Below are positions 6,654-11,877 of a DNA stretch of 11,877 nt, in pieces. How positions within the stretch are numbered: the stretch's first letter is position 1; the number at the start of each line of letters is the position of its first letter. A program made the translations under genes and the position numbers. The notes beneath the pieces are model-generated. The model saw only the letters and a program-made list of their open reading frames with translations. It ran no database searches and was not told the DNA's origin. The DNA comes from JBGLNJ01 sp964353405. Its GTDB lineage: Bacteria; Chloroflexota; Anaerolineae; Fen-1058. The DNA is taken from positions 1 to 11,877 of the forward strand of contig CAYGWJ010000373.1 of assembly GCA_964353405.1 (NCBI GenBank), given 5' to 3'.

Positions 6654-6943
6654 TGCGTCTCTTGTGCGAATTCTCGCTCCATCTCCATCCACGCCGGCGT
6701 GAGGCCATAGTAGAGAACGTCGGGGTCCACGTCCGCGCCGTTGTCCCAAGCTATAGTGCCACCTTCGATCCGCACTGAGCGGAACATGGCCGGATCATTT
6801 CGCACAGGCTCGAAAATGGGGCCGTTCAGGTAAGGCTCAAGGTCCACCTCTTTTTGAGTGCCATCTTCGAATCCCAGGCGTAGCCTGAACCCTTCCAAAG
6901 GCTCTACGGTTCGTACGCGTACCAAGGGTCCCAAACGTTCCAT
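6650..6943 (-). CDS. DUF2442 protein
   Basis: The 97-residue protein matches the DUF2442 pattern: a basic N-terminal strand region, FEDGTQKEVDLEPYLNGPIF (about 25-44), a NDPAMFRSV segment, and GTIAWDNGADVDPDVLY (62-78). The family is small and uncharacterised. It is frequently encoded beside DUF4160 genes, and the pair is often listed as a predicted toxin-antitoxin module; the function remains unproven. ATG 6943 is preceded by AAAGGAGG at nine bases, so the 11-codon extension to 6976 is not needed. It starts 16 nt after the DUF4160 stop and ends in a 4-nt ATGA overlap with the CopG-like gene. Confidence 0.85.
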   Translation of the reverse strand: MERLGPLVRVRTVEPLEGFRLRLGFEDGTQKEVDLEPYLNGPIFEPVRNDPAMFRSVRIEGGTIAWDNGADVDPDVLYYGLTPAWMEMEREFAQETQ

Positions 6944-6959
6944 TGGATACTGCCTCCTT

Positions 6960-7220
6960 TCAGTCGAGTGGCTCAATCTCCATCAGCGGCATTTGCTGAC
7001 GCGCCCTATCCCAGTTTGCTCTCAGTTCATGACGATGGAGTGTCGCCCATTCTACTACCAGGGCATGGGGCCGGCGAGGAAGTTTGCCTCTCAGAATCTC
7101 CAGAGTCTCAATCTCGTAAACAGCTTCATCGTTGCCGTATTCTGCGTGAAAATGAGGCGACAGATGATCGTTGTAGAACATGCGAATCGTGATGCCCAAG
7201 AAGTAGCAAATTCGTGGCAT
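6960..7220 (-). CDS. DUF4160 protein
   Basis: The 86-residue protein is a textbook DUF4160 member: MPRICYFLGITIRMFYNDH at the start, the HFHAEYG motif (23-29), a LRGKLPRRPHALVVEWA region (43-59) and an ELRANWDRA tail. The conserved His residues near the start (H19, H23, H25) and E57 could bind metal or act in catalysis, but no activity is established. It opens a five-gene cassette and precedes its usual companion, DUF2442. I chose ATG 7220 because family members begin with MP-I at this point; a start at 7247 would add nine residues without family resemblance. The SD (GGGGA) is weak. Confidence 0.85.
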   Translation of the reverse strand: MPRICYFLGITIRMFYNDHLSPHFHAEYGNDEAVYEIETLEILRGKLPRRPHALVVEWATLHRHELRANWDRARQQMPLMEIEPLD

Positions 7221-7272
7221 ATTCGTCCCCGCCCAGTGGCACGTCACCAGGTCATGCTGTCATCCTACTGCT

Positions 7273-7281
7273 ATTCTATCA
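7273..7281 (-). promoter_or_regulatory. Extended -10 promoter of the small-gene cassette
   Basis: On the minus strand the sequence TG-A-TAGAAT (7273-7281) is an extended -10 element. No good -35 box lies 17 nt further up. Transcription would start near 7266, about 46 nt before the DUF4160 start. It is the only promoter candidate I see before the whole run of genes down to the mttB-like gene. Confidence 0.45.
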
Positions 7282-7297
7282 CATTTCGGCACACAGA

Positions 7298-7355
7298 TGA
7301 TGAAGGACAAAAGACAAACGACGAAAGCCTTATCTTTGTCTTTCGTCGTTCATCT
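7298..7355. repeat. Inverted pair of heptamer arrays forming a terminator-like hairpin
   Basis: The left array (7298-7325) has four nGAnnAA units; the right array (7335-7355) has three TTnnTCn units, their reverse complement. The strongest pairing is an 11-bp perfect stem, AACGACGAAAG (7317-7327) with CTTTCGTCGTT (7340-7350), around a 12-nt loop; an alternative 9-bp pairing of AAAGACAAA with TTTGTCTTT is also possible. It lies about 10-70 nt past the stop of the glycosidase-fusion gene on the minus strand and may end its transcript. Confidence 0.7.
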
Positions 7356-7365
7356 GATCACGGTT

Positions 7366-10300
7366 TTACCGACTTCGAGTCCCGAGCACGTTGTGCAGCG
7401 TCTCGCACGCCGGGCAGCCGCCGCCGCGCCGGATGATGGCGAAACCGGCCTGGGGGTCTTCGCCCCAGTAGTCAAAGTCCACGTTAAAGATGATGATAAG
7501 CCGCACCTTGCCCGAGCTGGCAGACAGACTGGCGGCCTGGGCCAACCAATCGGCTTGCTGGGCGATGGTCGTGCTTTGCGCCCAGGCGAACCCGCCGGGC
7601 AGCTTGCCGTATCCCTCCGGCGTGAGGTAGCCCATCTCGGTAAAGCACAGCTTGCGCCCAAAGGCGTTATAGTATGTGTTGACCATGCCCCAAAAGTAGC
7701 GGGTATAGTGCTCGGTGCGCGGGTCGCCGCTGGTCTGAGACGGGGGGACAATGCCCTCGTTGTAGTGGATGCCCGCGCAATCCATGTAATTCGCCGCGCC
7801 GGCCGCCGCCATGCCTGCGATGTACGGCGCATCGTCGCAGCCGGCCGGCGCGCAGCCGCCAAAGAATCCCGTCGGCGCAGGCGCGCCGCTGACGACCATC
7901 ACGTTGGGGTTGGCGTTCTTGATGGCTACGTAGGATTTCTTGAGCAGCTCGGTGTAGGTGGCCGGGTTGACCTGGCCGTTTTGCCACTCGCGGTCAATGT
8001 TCTCTTCGTTCCATATTTCGATGGCTTCCGGCCCCAGGGCCGCCAGCCCTCCGACGAAGGCAGCGTAGGACGCAAAGTTGGAAGGCTTGGCATCACTTGC
8101 GCCGCCCAGCACGCTCAGCAGGACTTTGAAGCCCTTGTTGTGCGAGTCGGCAATCACGCCCGCGACCGGGGCGGGGTCATCGCCGGGTCCCCAGCGCACC
8201 TGATGCTTGACCCAGTTCATTCCGGCATAGTGCATCTGGTCCGGGAAGGCAAAGGTGTTGACTTGCCCGCCGATCTCAAAACCGCCGGCTGTCCCGGCCG
8301 GGACGGGCGGGGGTGGAGCGCTGCCGGCCGGCTGTCCTGCGGCTGGCGCGGCCGCTACCGCTTGCGGTTGACCGGACACGATGACGACCGTAAAGGCTTC
8401 GCCGAACAGGTTACCCTTGTCATCCACCAGCCGCCAGGTCGCTTTAAAGTTGTTGTCCTGATCCGGTGCTTTCATCTTGACGCTGATCTCGACCGAATTG
8501 CCGGACTTGACCGCTCCGATTTTGACGCTATCCGGCGCACCCATCTTTTCGCCTGAAGCATACGCGGCCACGGTTCCATCCGGCCAGTCGCACGCGCCGC
8601 TGTTTTGCATCTTCCAGGTTTTGAGGAAATCCTTGCCTTTGTCATATTGCGTGCCATCGGGCACGGTCACGTCGGCCACGAACTTGGCGTCCGGGCATTT
8701 TTCGGTTGTGCCCGGGACGAGTGTGGCCGTGGGCCGCGGCACGGCCGTCGGCGCGGGCGTGGGTGTGGGCGTGGGCTGCGTCACATTGAGCGCCAGCTCG
8801 CCGCGCGTGGCCGCGCCGGGCAGCGCGGCCGCAATGGTCAAGCGTCCAGGATTGGTTGGCGCAGTCAAGACATAGCCGGTGTCGGTCAGGGGCGAAGCGC
8901 CGCCGGGCAACTGGGCGCCGTCTGCACCGCGCACCGTCCACACGACCTGCAATTGCGCCGGAACCGCGGTCACGGCCTGGGCCTGATATTGCTCCAGCGT
9001 CGTCCACACGCCCGGCTCGTTCGAGGTCCACAGCCCCTTGAACGTTGCGCCGCGCAGGCCGAAGCGAAGCGCCAGTCCGAGCTTGGGTGACAGCGAAGCA
9101 CCGGTGTTGATCCAGACCGTGCTGGTGGGGCCGTCGCTGGCGGCGAGCGTGTAGTGATACAGGCGCAGAGCTTCGTCGAACTGCAGGCCGGTGATATTGC
9201 CCAGCGAGAGTTTGACTTGCGCGCCGGCCGCGACCTCGTCCAGGCCGGTCGGCAGGATGGCCTTGAAGGGCTTGAGCGCGTCCTCGTAAGAAATCAGTTG
9301 GAAGGTATTGTCGGTCTGCTTGACGCTAGAGGCCGGGAAGGCCACCTGCAGCTTGCTTCGATTGACCTCGCCCACAGCCCAGCGCAGCATCTTTTCGACG
9401 CGGCGGCTGGAGCCATACGCGGCGGGGTCGGCGGGTGCGTCTATCTGGACCACGTCGGCCACGGCGCCGATGACTTTCCAGTCGTAACCCGCTGTGTCCC
9501 ATTCATCGCCGGACGGCAGGGCAGGGGGCACGACGACGGCAAGCTGCTTTTGATTCTTGTGGAGCGAGGCGGACAGCTCGGTCACGAACCTGGCATAATC
9601 CTCGCGCGAGTCGGCCGGGATGCCCCGATAGTCCACCGCGATGCCGGCGTACTTGAGTTTCACGGCGGTATCGGTCAAGGCTTTGACGTGCGCCGAGCGC
9701 AGTTTGGCATCCGACAAGACATCTTGCACCATGCCCACGTTCACTGCCGCTTCAGGCGACCAGTTGCGCGTGGCGGCAAACATGGCGTGCTCAGCGTCCA
9801 TGGGCGCAGGCAGGTCGGCCGGGTCGCCCTGCACGGCGCCGTCGTTCGAGATCAATAGGCCGGTCACGGCAAATTCATTCACGTCTTCCAGCAGACGGTC
9901 CGAGAGGGTCGCCTCGGCGGGAACCTCGGCGCCAATCACAGGCGCAGTGGGCGCGGTTTGCATGACGATGGCATTGGGCGGCAGCGTATCGAGCTGCGCC
10001 ATGAGCGCGCCGTTGGGGAGATCGGCATGACTGCCCACCCATTGCCAGCTCTTGCCATCCCACGACATCAGGTCGAGTGTGTCGGCCGTGTCCATTTCCG
10101 CCGGGACACCGAGCCTGACCGCCGCCTTGTTCGATCCGCAGGCATTCAACTGGTAGAGCGGGCTGACGGGCGTCCAGTTGGCGGGAATCGCTTTGAGCGC
10201 GGCAGCGGGCAGCTTGCCTGGCGCGGTTTTGCTCATCTTGAGCCGCAGTGTGCCCGAGTCAACTGAAACCGTCAGGCCATCCGGGCCGGAAGCCGTCGGC

Positions 10301-10560
10301 GATTTGGACGATACCTCCGTGCAACCCAGCCACGAGATGCGGGCGGGAATCTGCACAGGCGGCAAGACCAGGATCAGCAGCATGACCAAGATGGCAGCGC
10401 CGGTCAGGATTATTCTTGGATTACGAATGTTAAAGGTCTGGCGTCGGAAATAGGCCGGGATATCGACACCGGTTAAACCGCCAGGCTTGACCTCCTCACG
10501 AGGTTGTTCTGGCAGCCCAGGCTGTTTGGGCGCAACAGGTGTATTGGGTGACTGTTCCAT
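7366..10560 (-). CDS. Membrane-anchored fusion: degenerate GH18-like domain, NBR1-type Ig domain, clan GH-A glycosidase domain
   Basis: The 1064-residue protein has a Pro-rich cytoplasmic N-terminus, a basic stop (R39, R40, R46, R49) and one transmembrane helix (about 51-70), so the rest should lie outside the membrane. Residues about 215-530 resemble SpoVL/YaaH-type GH18-like domains (YAGIAVDYRGIPADSREDYA), but the DxDxE motif reads A308-V-D310-Y-R312, so the catalytic Glu is missing. A Thr/Pro linker (595-618) leads to an NBR1-like Ig domain (about 620-730: FLKTWKMQNSGACDWPDGT). After an Ala/Pro linker, residues 760-1064 form a GH-A barrel with acid/base E852 in EIWNEEN and nucleophile E975 in LCFTEMGYL, plus GIHYNEG. 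The substrate is unknown. ATG 10560 has AGGAGA about 12 nt upstream, a rather long spacing. It follows the SDR gene by 135 nt and probably has its own promoter. Confidence 0.88.
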   Translation of the reverse strand: MEQSPNTPVAPKQPGLPEQPREEVKPGGLTGVDIPAYFRRQTFNIRNPRIILTGAAILVMLLILVLPPVQIPARISWLGCTEVSSKSPTASGPDGLTVSVDSGTLRLKMSKTAPGKLPAAALKAIPANWTPVSPLYQLNACGSNKAAVRLGVPAEMDTADTLDLMSWDGKSWQWVGSHADLPNGALMAQLDTLPPNAIVMQTAPTAPVIGAEVPAEATLSDRLLEDVNEFAVTGLLISNDGAVQGDPADLPAPMDAEHAMFAATRNWSPEAAVNVGMVQDVLSDAKLRSAHVKALTDTAVKLKYAGIAVDYRGIPADSREDYARFVTELSASLHKNQKQLAVVVPPALPSGDEWDTAGYDWKVIGAVADVVQIDAPADPAAYGSSRRVEKMLRWAVGEVNRSKLQVAFPASSVKQTDNTFQLISYEDALKPFKAILPTGLDEVAAGAQVKLSLGNITGLQFDEALRLYHYTLAASDGPTSTVWINTGASLSPKLGLALRFGLRGATFKGLWTSNEPGVWTTLEQYQAQAVTAVPAQLQVVWTVRGADGAQLPGGASPLTDTGYVLTAPTNPGRLTIAAALPGAATRGELALNVTQPTPTPTPAPTAVPRPTATLVPGTTEKCPDAKFVADVTVPDGTQYDKGKDFLKTWKMQNSGACDWPDGTVAAYASGEKMGAPDSVKIGAVKSGNSVEISVKMKAPDQDNNFKATWRLVDDKGNLFGEAFTVVIVSGQPQAVAAAPAAGQPAGSAPPPPVPAGTAGGFEIGGQVNTFAFPDQMHYAGMNWVKHQVRWGPGDDPAPVAGVIADSHNKGFKVLLSVLGGASDAKPSNFASYAAFVGGLAALGPEAIEIWNEENIDREWQNGQVNPATYTELLKKSYVAIKNANPNVMVVSGAPAPTGFFGGCAPAGCDDAPYIAGMAAAGAANYMDCAGIHYNEGIVPPSQTSGDPRTEHYTRYFWGMVNTYYNAFGRKLCFTEMGYLTPEGYGKLPGGFAWAQSTTIAQQADWLAQAASLSASSGKVRLIIIFNVDFDYWGEDPQAGFAIIRRGGGCPACETLHNVLGTRSR

Positions 10561-10627
10561 GAGAGGGGACGGTCTCCTTTCAGAGGTGTCTCAAAATCGG
10601 TACGCGTTTGGCGGGCTGCAAAGCGAC

Positions 10628-10644
10628 GGCAACATGAGGTTGCC
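10628..10644. other. Small hairpin in the leader of the glycosidase-fusion gene
   Basis: GGCAAC and GTTGCC form a 6-bp stem around a 5-nt loop. No T-run follows on either strand, so it is not a typical terminator. It lies between the promoter candidate at 10660-10688 and ATG 10560. Confidence 0.3.
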
Positions 10645-10659
10645 AACCACCAGCGCGCC

Positions 10660-10688
10660 ATTCTAACGCAACTGGGGATTTATGGCAA
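10660..10688 (-). promoter_or_regulatory. Sigma-70 type promoter of the glycosidase-fusion gene
   Basis: On the minus strand, TTGCCA (10683-10688), a 17-nt spacer and TAGAAT (10660-10665) match a housekeeping promoter with one or two deviations per box. It lies at the end of the SDR gene's 3' flank and would give a leader of about 90 nt before ATG 10560. Confidence 0.5.
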
Positions 10689-10695
10689 ATCGAGG

Positions 10696-11682
10696 TCAAC
10701 GATTGGGCCGCCTGAAAATCTCTTGTGTCCAGTACCACTCGAGCGTCGCCCGCGCCCCGTCCTCAAAGGGCGTGGCGGTCAAGCTCAACTCGGCGCGAGC
10801 CTTGTCGGACGACACATTCCAGTCGCAAAAGACGTAGGGGACCATGTTGGCCGAGTAATACGGCTCGGCGTGGGTAAAGCGCGCCAGCGCCGTCCACGCT
10901 TGCGCCAGCGCAATCATGCCCCAGCCGGGCGCTTCGATCCACGTCCGCACGCCTGCCAGTCTCGCGACGATGCGGTTGACTTTGTCATGTGTCAGGCACG
11001 GCCCGCAGACGTTATAGATTTCGCCGGGCCGCCCTTTCGTCAGCGCCGATTCGACGACGCGGCACAAGTCGGGGACAAAGATGGGGAATGTGATATGCTG
11101 GCCGTGGTGAATGCGCAACGGCAAGCCCTTGAGTGGGTCTTCAAAGAACATCCGGTTGAACGCATAGCGTCCCCAGGGGCCATAGAATGCGCCGGGTCGC
11201 AGAACAATGGCGGGCAGTCCATGCCCGGCGTGATAGGCCAGCGTCAGCTTTTCGCCTTCGAGCTTGGAGCGCTGATAGTCGTCCACAGGCTGGCAGGGTG
11301 TGCCTTCGGTGATGAGCGTCCCGGGCTGTGGGCTGCCCACGACGGCGATGGTCGAGATGTGGATGAACCGCTTCACACCCACGCGCCGCGCTGCTTCCAG
11401 CACGTTGCGAGTTCCCTCGACGTTGACGTCATGAAATTCGTCGTACCGGCCCCAGAAGCGAAACTTGCCCGCCGCGTGAATGACGGCGTCGCAGCCTGCC
11501 ATGGCCGCGTTGACGGATTCGGCGTCGCGTGTATCGCCCAGGGCCAGCTCGACGCCGCACTCGCGCAGAAAACCGAGGTCGCTCGCAGGGCGGACGAGCG
11601 CGCGCACACGCTGCCCGCGCTCGACGAGCAGCGGGATAAGGTTGTGTCCCAGGAAGCCGGTTGCGCCAGTGACAAGGATCAT
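10696..11682 (-). CDS. NAD(P)-dependent epimerase/dehydratase family protein (extended SDR)
   Basis: The 328-residue cytoplasmic protein is an extended short-chain dehydrogenase. It opens with the dinucleotide-binding motif TGATGFLG (5-12). D50 in GDTRD follows, then VIHAAG (67-72). Catalytic S110/T111 lie in HISTIAVVG, and Y136 and K140 form YxxxK (YQRSK). RPGAFYGP and the late VPDLCRVV and GEIYNVCGP segments are usual for substrate-domain strands. It resembles HpnA and dihydroflavonol-reductase-like members, but the substrate (nucleotide sugar, steroid or other) cannot be deduced. ATG 11682 is chosen because the Rossmann strand begins right there; the frame upstream to 11877 would translate repeats and the promoter. 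No SD is visible: the bases before the start belong to a heptamer array. A good promoter lies about 55 nt upstream. Confidence 0.9.
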   Translation of the reverse strand: MILVTGATGFLGHNLIPLLVERGQRVRALVRPASDLGFLRECGVELALGDTRDAESVNAAMAGCDAVIHAAGKFRFWGRYDEFHDVNVEGTRNVLEAARRVGVKRFIHISTIAVVGSPQPGTLITEGTPCQPVDDYQRSKLEGEKLTLAYHAGHGLPAIVLRPGAFYGPWGRYAFNRMFFEDPLKGLPLRIHHGQHITFPIFVPDLCRVVESALTKGRPGEIYNVCGPCLTHDKVNRIVARLAGVRTWIEAPGWGMIALAQAWTALARFTHAEPYYSANMVPYVFCDWNVSSDKARAELSLTATPFEDGARATLEWYWTQEIFRRPNR

Positions 11683-11686
11683 TTGA

Positions 11687-11721
11687 GATTGCGGATTTTT
11701 GATTTCTGATTTTTGATTTCG
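11687..11721. repeat. Heptamer array, consensus GATTnnn, in the 5' leader of the SDR gene
   Basis: Five exact consecutive units start with GATT (endings GCG, TTT, TCT, TTT, TCG). On the SDR transcript these read as nnnAATC units. The array fills the leader up to five bases from the start codon and replaces the ribosome-binding site region. Confidence 0.8.
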
Positions 11722-11736
11722 GTGTGCAGTGGGCAG

Positions 11737-11765
11737 ATTATAACGCTGTCTATGTCTATTATCAA
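11737..11765 (-). promoter_or_regulatory. Sigma-70 type promoter of the SDR gene
   Basis: On the minus strand, TTGATA (11760-11765), a 17-nt spacer and a perfect TATAAT (11737-11742). Transcription would start near 11730, giving a leader of about 48 nt that contains the GATTnnn array. Confidence 0.75.
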
Positions 11766-11780
11766 CTTGACCCCGAACTG

Positions 11781-11789
11781 TGCTATACT
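11781..11789 (+). promoter_or_regulatory. Extended -10 promoter of the rightward gene
   Basis: TG-C-TATACT (11781-11789) is a good extended -10 element. A TTGACC word (11767-11772) is too close (11 nt) to serve as its -35 box. It fires away from the SDR promoter, so the two share a divergent control region of about 50 bp. Confidence 0.5.
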
Positions 11790-11803
11790 TTTCACGTATC
11801 TTG

Positions 11804-11857
11804 AAAAGATGGGGGGAGAGTATCATATGTAAAAGATGGGGGGAGAGTATCATATGT
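11804..11857 (+). repeat. Perfect 27-bp tandem duplication of a ribosome-binding and start region
   Basis: Bases 11804-11830 and 11831-11857 are identical. Each copy holds AAAAGAT, a GGGGGGAGAG SD-like stretch, TATCAT and ATGT. In the first copy the ATG (11827-11829) is followed at once by TAA, a start-stop; in the second copy the ATG (11854) opens the reading frame that leaves the window. Confidence 0.9.
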
Positions 11858-11877
11858 CCGACTCGACCGACATCCAA
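11854..11877 (+). CDS. Start of a rightward gene, 8 codons visible
   Basis: ATG 11854 is preceded by the purine-rich SD-like GGGGGGAGAG at six to seven bases. It opens a frame reading MSDSTDIQ to the window edge. The polar, acidic start resembles many soluble bacterial proteins, and the product cannot be named. The upstream extended -10 element and the duplicated start region support a real gene. It is divergent from the SDR gene. Confidence 0.5.

Noticed and set aside
7297..8556. 419-codon plus-strand frame, and other long plus-strand frames at 3883-4695, 5137-5709, 9154-9858 and 10723-11709
   Set aside because: Each lies antisense to a minus-strand gene with clear domain motifs. High GC at third positions creates such open antisense frames. 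Their translations show no family motifs.
11683..11877. 65-residue N-terminal extension of the SDR protein
   Set aside because: It would translate the promoter, the heptamer array and the 27-bp repeat, and lies before the Rossmann strand that normally opens the protein.

Overview
The window looks like a piece of a moderately GC-rich bacterial chromosome. A member of the Chloroflexota (Anaerolineae-like) is my best guess. This is an inference from gene content: an ELWxxDGT secreted repeat protein, an NBR1-Ig/glycosidase fusion, DUF4160/DUF2442/CopG/TumE-type small genes, and a pyrrolysine-free MttB with its corrinoid protein. No rRNA, tRNA, CRISPR or transposase is visible. Every gene reads on the minus strand except the first 8 codons of a gene entering at the right edge.

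Layout from left to right. (1) 1-2736: the 912-codon 5' part of a huge secreted protein with 17 complete ELWxxDGT units, open without a stop to the window edge, preceded by an excellent SD and a consensus promoter about 300 nt upstream. (2) 2737-3543: leader, repeats, two hairpin modules, and a frameshifted 3' remnant of an unidentified gene. (3) 3544-5724: an mttC-mttB-like corrinoid methyltransferase pair. (4) 5766-7220: five tiny, tightly overlapping genes of toxin-antitoxin type (DUF4160, DUF2442, CopG-like antitoxin, TumE-partner-like protein, and a TumE-like gene that has lost its middle and its frame). (5) 7366-10560: a 1064-residue membrane-anchored protein with a degenerate GH18-like domain, an NBR1-type Ig domain and a C-terminal clan GH-A glycosidase domain. 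(6) 10696-11682: an NAD(P)-dependent extended SDR. (7) 11683-11877: a divergent promoter region with a perfect 27-bp tandem duplication of a ribosome-binding/start region.

The most unusual signal belongs to no single gene. Seven intergenic stretches carry short arrays with a strict 7-nt period. Each array has its own heptamer consensus, five of the seven lie at or just past the 3' end of a gene, and two are arranged as inverted pairs. They recall the heptameric STRR repeats of cyanobacteria, but here every locus uses a different word. Two of the arrays sit beside near-identical hairpins and bracket the decayed gene remnant.

Functionally, the corrinoid protein and the MttB-like enzyme should work together in C1 demethylation of an unknown quaternary amine or related compound. 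The small-gene cassette is probably a toxin-antitoxin mini-island, partly decayed, lying directly upstream of the methyltransferase pair on the same strand. The two large proteins (1-2736 and 7366-10560) are extracytoplasmic.
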